36,827 nt of DNA, from positions 1 through 36,827 of the forward strand of contig CAMWOX010000002.1 in assembly GCA_947175975.1 (NCBI GenBank), in the 5' to 3' direction. This stretch comes from an uncultured Ruminococcus sp. (lineage in GTDB: Bacteria; Bacillota; Clostridia; Oscillospirales; Ruminococcaceae). A model generated the notes under the pieces. It saw only the letters and a list, made by a program, of their open reading frames with translations, was not told the origin of the DNA and did not search any database. Made by a program: the position numbers and the translations under genes. The stretch's first letter is position 1. Each line of letters starts with the position of its first letter. Shown here piece after piece: positions 8,293-16,703 of this stretch.

Positions 8293-9577
8293 ATTGTCAG
8301 ATTTTTTTCAGATTGACAAAAAATTGCAGAAACTGGCTGACAAAGCAGAATCCAATTGCAAGGAATGCTTTGCACAGATTGAAAAAACAGCAGCATATAA
8401 TTCCGCAAAAGTATTGAAAGCTTTTGCAGACCAGAGAGTCAGTGAAGCTTGTTTCGGAATCAGTACCGGCTACGGCTACGGCGATCTCGGCAGGGATGTA
8501 CTGGATCAGGTCTGGTCGCAGGTACTCGGTACGGAGGATGCGTTGGTCAGACATAATTTTGTTTCCGGAACACATGCCCTGAGTGTGGCATTATTTGGCT
8601 TACTGCGTCCTGGAGATCAGATTGTATTTGTGACAGGAACACCTTATGATACACTTCATGAAGTAATTGGCATTACGGGCAATTCGGGTAACGGATCACT
8701 GAAAGATTTCGAAGTAACACATAAGATTATTGATCTGGATCAAAATGGCAAAGTAGATCTGGAATCTGTGAGAAAAAATATTGCCGGAGCGAAAATTGCC
8801 TATATTCAGCGTTCCAGAGGTTACTCTCTTAGGGTGGCATTTACGGTTTCAGAAATCGCCGAAATGTGTCAGGTCATCCGGAAAGCAAATCCGGAAGCGA
8901 TTATCATGGTAGATAACTGCTATGGAGAATTTGTGGAAGAAATTGAACCGCCGCAGGTAGGGGCAGATATTATCATCGGCTCTATGATCAAGAATGCAGG
9001 CGGCGGCATTGCCCGGACGGGCGGCTATATCGCCGGAAAGTCTGATCTTGTCAGATTATGTGCCTATCGTTTGACCTGTGTGGGACTTGGAAAAGAAGTC
9101 GGCTGTACACTCGGGATGAACCGGGAGCTGTTCCAGGGATTGTATCTTGCACCGGATGTGACGGCAAATGCATTGAAAACAGCTTGTTTTGCATCAGAAT
9201 TATTCACAGCACTGGGATTTCACTGCACACCTGCAAGAAATGCTCCCAGGGGCGATATTGTCACAGCAATTGCATTAGAAACACCAGAAAATTTAGTTGC
9301 ATTCTGTCAGGGCATTCAGAAAGGTTCTCCTGTGGATGCACATGTGACACCAGAACCCTGGGATATGCCCGGCTATGACAGCAAGGTAATCATGGCGGCA
9401 GGTGCATTCACAAATGGGGCTTCGATTGAACTCTCTGCAGATGCACCTTTGAGAGAACCTTATGCTGTCTGGATGCAAGGCGGATTGAGCTGGCACAGTG
9501 CAAGAATCAGCATTTTGTTAGCTGCACAGGAAATGCTTTCCCGGAATTTGATTCATCTTGGAAATATTGCAGAATGA
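8285..9577 (+). CDS. Methionine gamma-lyase family / 'aluminium resistance' family PLP enzyme
   Basis: ~430 aa; VRHNFVSGTHALSVALFGLLRPGDQIVFVTGTPYDTLHEVIG, IMVDNCYGEFVEE, IIGSMIKNAGGGIARTGGYIAG; ATG 8285 after AAAGGA (upstream TTG 8279 also possible). Confidence 0.85.
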   Translation: MRELSDFFQIDKKLQKLADKAESNCKECFAQIEKTAAYNSAKVLKAFADQRVSEACFGISTGYGYGDLGRDVLDQVWSQVLGTEDALVRHNFVSGTHALSVALFGLLRPGDQIVFVTGTPYDTLHEVIGITGNSGNGSLKDFEVTHKIIDLDQNGKVDLESVRKNIAGAKIAYIQRSRGYSLRVAFTVSEIAEMCQVIRKANPEAIIMVDNCYGEFVEEIEPPQVGADIIIGSMIKNAGGGIARTGGYIAGKSDLVRLCAYRLTCVGLGKEVGCTLGMNRELFQGLYLAPDVTANALKTACFASELFTALGFHCTPARNAPRGDIVTAIALETPENLVAFCQGIQKGSPVDAHVTPEPWDMPGYDSKVIMAAGAFTNGASIELSADAPLREPYAVWMQGGLSWHSARISILLAAQEMLSRNLIHLGNIAE

Positions 9578-9640
9578 TAAAAGATAATTACAAATTAAAT
9601 ACAATTTTCGAAGGATTTTCTTGGGAAATCTTCAAAAAGG

Positions 9641-9669
9641 TTGACATTTTCGCCTGAAACTGTTAAAAT
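9641..9669 (+). promoter_or_regulatory. SigA promoter TTGACA-N17-TAAAAT
   Basis: TTGACA 9641-9646 and TAAAAT 9664-9669 upstream of the 9742 CDS. Confidence 0.75.
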
Positions 9670-9741
9670 AAAGTGAGAGTGAAAATAATATTTTTTGTTT
9701 TGCTTTCGGAATTTTAGATCATTCAGAAAGGAGGCGATCCG

Positions 9742-11697
9742 GTGGAAGAAAAAAACCGCTGTTATCACTGTATGGAGCTGAAACCTGAAAGATTCAGGAT
9801 CTGTCCCCACTGCGGTTATGAAGAAGATACACCCTATGATGCGGATTATGCACCGCCTGGCACGGAACTCAAAGGCAGATATATGCTTGGTGTCAAAATC
9901 GGACATAACAGCGAGGGCGCAAATTATATTGGTTATAGTTCGGCAATCGGCTGTAAAGTCCTGATCCGGGAATATATGCCTGTCGGACTTTGTAAACGTA
10001 TCCGTGGACGAGCTACAATCAGTGTTTATCCTGAAAAACTTGTACAGTATAAGGTCTTGATGGCTGAGTTCACAGAGCTGAATAAAAGCCTTGCCAAGAT
10101 GAGAAATCTGCCGCATATTAATCCGACACTGGATATCATCTGTGCAAATAATACAACTTATGTTGTCTATGAATATCTTGAGGGCATCAAGTTAGTAGAA
10201 TATCTCAAAGATAACGCCGGAGAACTGACCTGGAAACAGGTTTCTGAGCTGTTCCCGACGTTCTTTACAACGCTTAGTCTGATGCATAATCATAATGTAG
10301 TCCACAGGGCAATCAGTCCTGATACGATCTATGTGACACCCAAAGGGGAACTGAGACTATGCGGATTCAGCATTTATGCAGTCCGGACAGTGCATCTGGA
10401 ACTGCCAAGTGAGATCTTTCATGGCTACGCTGCACCGGAACAGTATACACCAGGTGCAAAACAGGGGACATTTACAGATGTCTATGCGATCTGTGCGGTA
10501 CTGTACCGGATTCTGACAGGGTGTATGCCGACAGAAGCCACAAGCCGGATTGAAAATGATAATCTGCGTGAACCCTACGAAATGAACCCGAATATCTCAA
10601 AAAGTGTTTCACGGGCGATCATGAAAGGCATGTGCCTGGATGCCACTGCGAGGACACAGACAGTGACAGAGCTTGTGACACAGTTATTTGAACAGGAAGA
10701 ATATAGAACAGAAAGTATTCCTGTCCCGGCTTTGACGGATCCTGTTCACAAAATTTCGCAGAAACAGGATATTCCAGCAAAACAATCTGATATGCATGGA
10801 AAGGAAATCCAGGCATCGGAGAATATCATTGAACGTGTCAAAACGCCTTTGATGTTTGTCATCATGCTGTTATGTGTCCTGCTGATCATCATGATTATTG
10901 TGTTCAGCATGATGCGTTCCGGTTCTGTTACAATTCAGAATCAGTCTTCAGAAACAACAACAACGACAGAGACTGTAACAGAAAATAATATTGTGACAGA
11001 ATCCGATACGGAATCTCCCGAACAAACAGAACAGGCTGGCGACAGTCAGATGCCGCCTCTCATCGGGACAGACTATGAGATTCAGAAACAAAGGCTGGAA
11101 GCGGACGGATGGTTGTATTTAGATCCTGTTTATGAGTATAATGATCTGTACAAAGCCGGAATTATTATTGATCAGGCAGTACCAGCAGGAGAGCCGTTCC
11201 AGAGTGGTTCGACTGTAAAAGTAACCGTCAGCCAGGGTCCTGCTTCTATCATACTTCCTGATTATCAGGGCAAATCTCTCATGCAGTATGAAGAAGAGCT
11301 GGAGGCTTTGGGTCTGACAAATGCAAATTACTATACAGAGGCTGTTCAGAATTATGATTTTGCAAATGGTCAGATCGTGGAGCTGAACAAAGCTGCTGGA
11401 GAAGTATTTGATCTGAGCGGAGAAGAAAAGCTCCGGATTTTTTATGCAAGCAATCCGGAAACAACAATTGTGATTGTGACAGAGACCGTTCCGCCTGCAA
11501 CAGAGCCGATAACAGAACCTGTTACAGAACCAACAGAATTTTTAGAACCACAGGTGACAGAGCCAGATATTCAGACTGCACCGATTCAGGATCCAACACA
11601 GGATGGCGACCTGCCACAGGATCTCACACAGGAAGCACCACAGACTGCACCAATTGATATTATGCCGTTTGAGACTGCACCGCCATTTTTTGAGTAA
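9742..11697 (+). CDS. Zinc-ribbon / protein (pseudo)kinase / TM / PASTA-like protein
   Basis: 651 aa, GTG start after AAAGGAGG; CYHC...CPHC zinc ribbon; kinase fold with HRAISPDTIYV and GYAAPEQY; TM PLMFVIMLLCVLLIIMIIVFSMM; extracellular PASTA-like repeats then T/E/P/Q-rich tail. Confidence 0.85.
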   Translation: MEEKNRCYHCMELKPERFRICPHCGYEEDTPYDADYAPPGTELKGRYMLGVKIGHNSEGANYIGYSSAIGCKVLIREYMPVGLCKRIRGRATISVYPEKLVQYKVLMAEFTELNKSLAKMRNLPHINPTLDIICANNTTYVVYEYLEGIKLVEYLKDNAGELTWKQVSELFPTFFTTLSLMHNHNVVHRAISPDTIYVTPKGELRLCGFSIYAVRTVHLELPSEIFHGYAAPEQYTPGAKQGTFTDVYAICAVLYRILTGCMPTEATSRIENDNLREPYEMNPNISKSVSRAIMKGMCLDATARTQTVTELVTQLFEQEEYRTESIPVPALTDPVHKISQKQDIPAKQSDMHGKEIQASENIIERVKTPLMFVIMLLCVLLIIMIIVFSMMRSGSVTIQNQSSETTTTTETVTENNIVTESDTESPEQTEQAGDSQMPPLIGTDYEIQKQRLEADGWLYLDPVYEYNDLYKAGIIIDQAVPAGEPFQSGSTVKVTVSQGPASIILPDYQGKSLMQYEEELEALGLTNANYYTEAVQNYDFANGQIVELNKAAGEVFDLSGEEKLRIFYASNPETTIVIVTETVPPATEPITEPVTEPTEFLEPQVTEPDIQTAPIQDPTQDGDLPQDLTQEAPQTAPIDIMPFETAPPFFE

Positions 11698-11702
11698 GTA
11701 TA

Positions 11703-11742
11703 AAAACAGCTTTCGGGAAATTTCCTGCGAAAGCTGTTTTTG
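11703..11742. terminator. Bidirectional intrinsic terminator
   Basis: AAAACAGCTTTCG (11703-11715) perfectly complementary to CGAAAGCTGTTTT (11728-11740), flanked by A- and T-rich tracts; convergent genes. Confidence 0.85.
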
Positions 11743-11746
11743 TTGT

Positions 11747-13414
11747 TTAAAAAATATTTTCAGAATAAATCCAGACCTGATAGTGTTCTTCAAAATCCGG
11801 TAAATCCAGATAGATTATTTCATGCGGCTGTTGTGCAATCGGCGGATTGCCGTTCGTCACCAAGCCTGCTTCTAAATCCGTCATCAGTACAAAATAGTTT
11901 TCCTGACCCAGCTGATCTTCATACCAAGTCACATTGCTCTGATAATAATATCTTTTGTAGAATCCTTCCTCATTGATGTCAATATCACGGCACTGGATTC
12001 TGGAATCTGACACAATCGTCAGACCATTGGCATTCCAGAATGTCGCATACCCATAGCTCAAATCCAGATCTTCCAGTTGTTCTGCCAGTTGATACAGAAT
12101 ATTCTCAGAAGTGTTGTCCATGGGCATTCCTGCGATTGTAAAGACATGCAGACAGGAGACAATATAAATCGGGACGGATAATAAAATAGAAATTCGTTTC
12201 AGATCTGCCTGTGAGACTGCCCAACGCAGAAATGCGGCAGAAACAATAACAGACATTGCAACAATTGGTGATAATCTCCAGTTTGCGACAGATAATCTGC
12301 CCACTACATAGCCAAGCAGGATTAATCCGGTCATGAACCAATATGTCAGAATCAGGATTTTTAATTTTCTATCCTGGATTTTGGAATAACAGCACAAGGC
12401 AATCACAGGGAGAATGAGTAAAATCATTCCCATGACAATAATTAATAATGATTGGATACTGGCAACACTCATCAAAGGATCGTTTTCAGCTGCCTCTGCA
12501 CCCAGAAGTGACACCCATGCTGTCGGGAATTTAAGCAGATTGCCGATCCAGGTGTTCATGTCAGAATACGAAGAGTAAGATTCCTGATAGCCTGCTGTAA
12601 TATCTCCGGCAAGGCAATTGGTAAGCAGATAGCCAATACACATTCCGAGGGACATGATGATGATCAGCAATAAAGTATCCAAATTGCGGAAAGTACATAA
12701 TTTTGTAGTCCTGTCCAGAAAACGCTCACAGAATACGGCTGCAATGACTGGCACTGCAAAAATTGTAACGGCAATAATCTGGTCACTGCATGTGAGAATC
12801 AGCCAGATAAAAATCAAGATAGTATCAATAACTGTGAAAATTAGTGTTTTTTTATTCCGTTTCAGTTTTTCTGTTTCTATAAGATTCATCCGATGAAATA
12901 CAAGCCCTAGTCCTACAAAAAGAAATAATACACCCAGGCTGTAATAGATCGTGTGTCCCCAAAAAATCTCCCGGAGTTTTGTACTTCCGGAACAGATCAT
13001 CAGTACATTGAAGATAGCTCCAGAAATCCAGCCCCAGCTCCAGTGCATCTGCCGAAGCATCCAGATCATTGAAATTGTGAATAACAGGAAGAAAATACAC
13101 ATACCAAATACATGCGTTGTCATGGAAACGCCTGTAATCGGAATCAGCAGTGACATGATTAGACTTGTGCCGAACGGCAGGAGACAGGCATAGGCAAAAT
13201 CTGGATTAAAGATCTTTCCGGCATCGCAAGTCGCTTCTGCCCACATGATTGTATCTGTTGTATCAGAATGAAAACTGCCTCTGGACGGAAACAGCGTATA
13301 ATAGCCGATCAGGATAATTACAAATGCGAGCAGTCCGATGCTTGCTGAAAATTTCAGCACTGGAAGAAATGTTTTTAGTTTTCCTGTCAGTTTTGAAAAT
13401 TTTGAATCTGTCAT
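11747..13414 (-). CDS. Polytopic membrane protein, possible GT-C-type glycosyltransferase
   Basis: 555 aa with many hydrophobic segments; early acidic loop [14 protein letters not shown]; 4-bp overlap with upstream oxidoreductase. Confidence 0.55.
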   Translation of the reverse strand: MTDSKFSKLTGKLKTFLPVLKFSASIGLLAFVIILIGYYTLFPSRGSFHSDTTDTIMWAEATCDAGKIFNPDFAYACLLPFGTSLIMSLLIPITGVSMTTHVFGMCIFFLLFTISMIWMLRQMHWSWGWISGAIFNVLMICSGSTKLREIFWGHTIYYSLGVLFLFVGLGLVFHRMNLIETEKLKRNKKTLIFTVIDTILIFIWLILTCSDQIIAVTIFAVPVIAAVFCERFLDRTTKLCTFRNLDTLLLIIIMSLGMCIGYLLTNCLAGDITAGYQESYSSYSDMNTWIGNLLKFPTAWVSLLGAEAAENDPLMSVASIQSLLIIVMGMILLILPVIALCCYSKIQDRKLKILILTYWFMTGLILLGYVVGRLSVANWRLSPIVAMSVIVSAAFLRWAVSQADLKRISILLSVPIYIVSCLHVFTIAGMPMDNTSENILYQLAEQLEDLDLSYGYATFWNANGLTIVSDSRIQCRDIDINEEGFYKRYYYQSNVTWYEDQLGQENYFVLMTDLEAGLVTNGNPPIAQQPHEIIYLDLPDFEEHYQVWIYSENIF

Positions 13415-15006
13415 GTTTCTGGTGCGCTTTCTTCCGGCTCTCCGGAACTGGTTTCGTGATAGGACTGTTCTGTATTAATATTCCAGATATTGGATTTATC
13501 TGTGTTTCCCGTGAGAATATTTTTTACGGTCTCAAATGATGTAATCATGGAATGATCCATATTGTTATAGCGATGCTGTCCGTTGCGTCCCACACAGTAG
13601 AGGTTTTCAAACTGGTTCAGATACTGGATTAATTCATCCATGTGTTCGTAAGTATCGAAATATGCCGGATATGCTTTTTTGACTTTTTCCTTGTGATAAG
13701 CAAAAACTTTTGCGCCTTTGTTAAGAATGCCCATTTTCCGGAGTTCTTTCACGGCAAAGACTGCACTCTGCTGATTGGTCAGATTCCAGAATCTGTCTCC
13801 CTCCTGGCAGAAATATTCCAGTCCGATCCAAACTTGTTGTGCTGGATTCTGTACCATATAGGGTGACCAGTTATTGAAAATCTGGATTCTGCCGAGTTTC
13901 ACTCCGGTATCCTGGACATAGATCCAACAATCTGGCACAATATTGCCCAGTGTCGGAATATCCGTCTTGTTTTCCAGTTCCAGACGGTCTACCAGTAAGC
14001 CGATTGTCACAAAATCTCGGTATGGCAGCCCTGCGGCGATTTCTGATTCCCATTCCGGGACATCATTCATACCTGCGATCAGATCTTTGACAGGCATCGA
14101 AGAAATCAGAATATCACAGGGGATTTCCCGCAATTCTTTTGTTTTTGTATTCTGATAAGTAATAGATTCCACGAGATTTCTGCTGTTCGTTGTGACTCGT
14201 TTTACACTGGCATGGAATATTATTTCTCCACCAAGTTTCTGAAATTCTTCCAGTACCGTTTCCCAGAGCTGTCCTGGTCCGTATTTTGGATAATAAAATT
14301 CCTCGATCAGGGAAGTTTCTTTTTTAGATGGGTCTTGTATGCCAGTCACTCTCCGGAACATATCTTCCAGAACGGCTCTGACGGATAAGCCCTTGACTCT
14401 TTGTGCGCCCCAGTCAGCGGAGATCTCCGAGGGATGCCGTCCCCAGAGTTTTTCTGTGTATCCTTCAAAGAACATGGAATATAATTTTCTTCCGAAACGG
14501 TTGATATAGAAATCTTCCAAGGAATTTTCCGGTTTTTTTAATGCCGTTGCCTGCAAATAGCTTGCACCTGCCTGCATGGTCGTCACAAAACCCATATTCT
14601 TGAGTGTGTCCCATTTGAGGGAAACCGGATAATCAAAAAATTTTTTGTGATAATAAATTCTGGAAACACGGTTTCTTATAAGCATGACTCTATCTGTCTG
14701 TTCCGGATCGGCACCACCGGGAATTAATTTCTTCTTGCGTCCTAATTGAATATCATCATAGGACGGCTCGCCCTGAAAGGGCATCAATTCGCCCCACCAG
14801 TCCATTACCTGCTGATTTTTGGAGAAAAACCGATGACCGCCAATGTCCATCCGGTTATTTTTATAATTGACAGTTCTGGAAATACCTCCTGCAACGCCGG
14901 TTTCTTCGTAGATTGTCACATGATACTGATTTTTACCTTGCCGGAGCAGTTCCAGACCTGCTGTCAATCCGGCAGGCCCTGCACCGATAATGGCAACTTG
15001 CCACAA
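13411..15006 (-). CDS. NAD(P)/FAD-dependent oxidoreductase, UDP-galactopyranose mutase/amine-oxidase-like
   Basis: Rossmann motif [49 protein letters not shown] at 15006 follows GAGGTG SD (ORF track uses ATG 15027). Confidence 0.8.
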   Translation of the reverse strand: MWQVAIIGAGPAGLTAGLELLRQGKNQYHVTIYEETGVAGGISRTVNYKNNRMDIGGHRFFSKNQQVMDWWGELMPFQGEPSYDDIQLGRKKKLIPGGADPEQTDRVMLIRNRVSRIYYHKKFFDYPVSLKWDTLKNMGFVTTMQAGASYLQATALKKPENSLEDFYINRFGRKLYSMFFEGYTEKLWGRHPSEISADWGAQRVKGLSVRAVLEDMFRRVTGIQDPSKKETSLIEEFYYPKYGPGQLWETVLEEFQKLGGEIIFHASVKRVTTNSRNLVESITYQNTKTKELREIPCDILISSMPVKDLIAGMNDVPEWESEIAAGLPYRDFVTIGLLVDRLELENKTDIPTLGNIVPDCWIYVQDTGVKLGRIQIFNNWSPYMVQNPAQQVWIGLEYFCQEGDRFWNLTNQQSAVFAVKELRKMGILNKGAKVFAYHKEKVKKAYPAYFDTYEHMDELIQYLNQFENLYCVGRNGQHRYNNMDHSMITSFETVKNILTGNTDKSNIWNINTEQSYHETSSGEPEESAPET

Positions 15007-15049
15007 TGAAAACACCTCACTTTTCAATTCTTCTATTCCTTAAAATTTT

Positions 15050-15190
15050 TCAGATATGCACATGTTCACTTTCGATTGTGATATAATTTTTCCGGAATCG
15101 TCTGGAAAAACGATCTGCAAGACGGAATACTGCCCATACTGTCAGAATGGACGCAGTGAGCAGTCCGATCATTCGGCATAGATCTTTCAT
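15050..15190 (-). CDS. Small membrane protein, 46 aa (not in supplied ORF track)
   Basis: MKDLCRMIGLLTASILTVWAVFRLADRFSRRFRKNYITIESEHVHI*; AGGAGGTTTTTTT before ATG; perfect SigA promoter upstream; co-directional with next two genes. Confidence 0.75.
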   Translation of the reverse strand: MKDLCRMIGLLTASILTVWAVFRLADRFSRRFRKNYITIESEHVHI

Positions 15191-15238
15191 AAAAAAACCT
15201 CCTGTTATGCTGTAAAATTTAGATAATCTGCTGAATTT

Positions 15239-15267
15239 ATTATAGCATGAATTTTAGAATTTGTCAA
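15239..15267 (-). promoter_or_regulatory. Perfect consensus SigA promoter TTGACA-N17-TATAAT
   Basis: Minus strand TTGACA (15267-15262), 17-nt spacer, TATAAT (15244-15239). Confidence 0.9.
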
Positions 15268-15283
15268 GACTGCTAGAATTAAT

Positions 15284-16420
15284 TCAGATCGGAGCATCTG
15301 CTGGTGCATCTACAAATTCTGCATTGTCTGGTTGCTGCGGTTCAGAGATGACTTCCGGCATCTGTTTTGTTTCTGTGACTTCCGGTTCTGTTGTCTCCGG
15401 AACAGATTCTACATCAAGATATTCTTCCAGTGTCAAACCTTGCTCGTAGATTTCCGTTGCGGCATCTACTCCGACATAGCGAATGTGCCAGGATTCATAG
15501 TCATAGCCTGTGATTTGTTCTTTTCCGAGCGGATAACGCACGATAAAGCCGTAGTTATGGCAGTTTGCGGCAAGCCACTGCCCTTCGGGTGTTTCTGCAA
15601 AATCATTATTGATTGTATTGCAGTCGATCGTGTAGCCTGTCTGATGCTCAGAATAGCCTGCCCTTGCGGAGACCATGCTTGCGTACTCTTCGCCGTAGGC
15701 GGCACACATGCTGTCATAGTCTCTGACCTGGTGTTCATAATTGCGGTAGCCTGACCCCATATAGATATTCAGTCCTAGTGCTTCTGCATCTTCCTGTAAT
15801 TTGGCAAAGGCTTCTGCGGTTTCTGGGAGCATACCCGGATCATAGGTCGCCGGCATTCCATAGCTCTTGTTTGCAACCAGAATGCCGTCTACATATGTGC
15901 ATCCGTCCTGTATAATCAATTCCCGGATGGTTACAGGGATCTGGAGAATTTCTTCGCCGAGGGTGACAGATACAGTACATTCGCCCTTGGTCAGTCCTGT
16001 CAGCATACCAGATTCACTCACAGAAGCAATCGTATTATCATCAATCGTGTAGACTGCATCAGATGGATCAAATATGTCTTTCCGGCTGCCCAAATCTATT
16101 TGCTTTTCATGATTGACACGCAGATAAATATGCGGATCCATACTCCAGAAATTTGTTGCTCGTTTCAATTCAGACGTATTTTTTTCAGGAGTTGAGTTGG
16201 TTTCGGATTGATCCCGATCATCATCTTGTGCCGGAATTGCATTCGGATCTGGATTTTCTGTTTCTTTCTGAACTGTCATGGATTTCTGAACAGTTTCTGC
16301 CTGCATTACATTCTGTTTGCCGATCATCAAACCAAATGCGAACACTAGAACAACGCTCAGCATCAAAAGCGTGAATACGGCATATGTTCTGTCAGCTTTC
16401 TTTTTTTTTGACTGTGCCAT
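15284..16420 (-). CDS. D-alanyl-D-alanine carboxypeptidase, VanY (M15B) type, membrane-anchored, with Ig-like (Big_2) domain
   Basis: MAQSKKKKADRTYAVFTLLMLSVVLVFAFGLMIG N-terminal TM; Big_2-like DDNTIASVSESGMLTGLTKGECTVSV; MGSGYRNYEHQ, SEHQTGYTIDCN, ESWHIRYVG zinc motifs; start at ATG 16420 after AAAGAGG. Confidence 0.85.
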   Translation of the reverse strand: MAQSKKKKADRTYAVFTLLMLSVVLVFAFGLMIGKQNVMQAETVQKSMTVQKETENPDPNAIPAQDDDRDQSETNSTPEKNTSELKRATNFWSMDPHIYLRVNHEKQIDLGSRKDIFDPSDAVYTIDDNTIASVSESGMLTGLTKGECTVSVTLGEEILQIPVTIRELIIQDGCTYVDGILVANKSYGMPATYDPGMLPETAEAFAKLQEDAEALGLNIYMGSGYRNYEHQVRDYDSMCAAYGEEYASMVSARAGYSEHQTGYTIDCNTINNDFAETPEGQWLAANCHNYGFIVRYPLGKEQITGYDYESWHIRYVGVDAATEIYEQGLTLEEYLDVESVPETTEPEVTETKQMPEVISEPQQPDNAEFVDAPADAPI

Positions 16421-16476
16421 AGAATTTACCTCTTTCTGGAATTTAAAAATTAAAATTTCAGGACTCATGTCATTTT

Positions 16477-16505
16477 ATTATAGCACAGAAATCTGGATTT
16501 GTCAT
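16477..16505 (-). promoter_or_regulatory. SigA-like promoter ATGACA-N17-TATAAT for the VanY gene
   Basis: Minus strand ATGACA (16505-16500), TATAAT (16482-16477). Confidence 0.65.
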
Positions 16506-16639
16506 TAGTTTTTGAAAAAATTTTCTGAAAAATAATTCTCAGAATCTCCAGAAACTAACAAAGATCCTGTTTTCTTGCTGCTTCCTGATATTAGAATGTG
16601 CAGAAATCTGTGATTTTATCAGATTTTTTTGAAATCCCC

Positions 16640-16668
16640 TTGATTTTTTTCATAGAATATAGTAAAAT
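16640..16668 (+). promoter_or_regulatory. SigA promoter TTGATT-N17-TAAAAT
   Basis: TTGATT 16640-16645, TAAAAT 16663-16668, upstream of the GH74 CDS. Confidence 0.65.
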
Positions 16669-16703
16669 AAAATTAATATTAATTTTTTGAGGAGGAATTT
16701 TCA

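Noticed and set aside
8285-9577. Aluminium resistance function
   Set aside because: The 'aluminium resistance' name is a legacy label; the sequence supports only a PLP-dependent methionine gamma-lyase-like enzyme
9595-10116. 173-aa minus-strand ORF
   Set aside because: Antisense to the pseudokinase gene and its promoter; shadow ORF
15284-16420. Vancomycin resistance (VanY) interpretation
   Set aside because: No VanA/H/X/R/S genes nearby; M15B carboxypeptidases are common housekeeping wall enzymes
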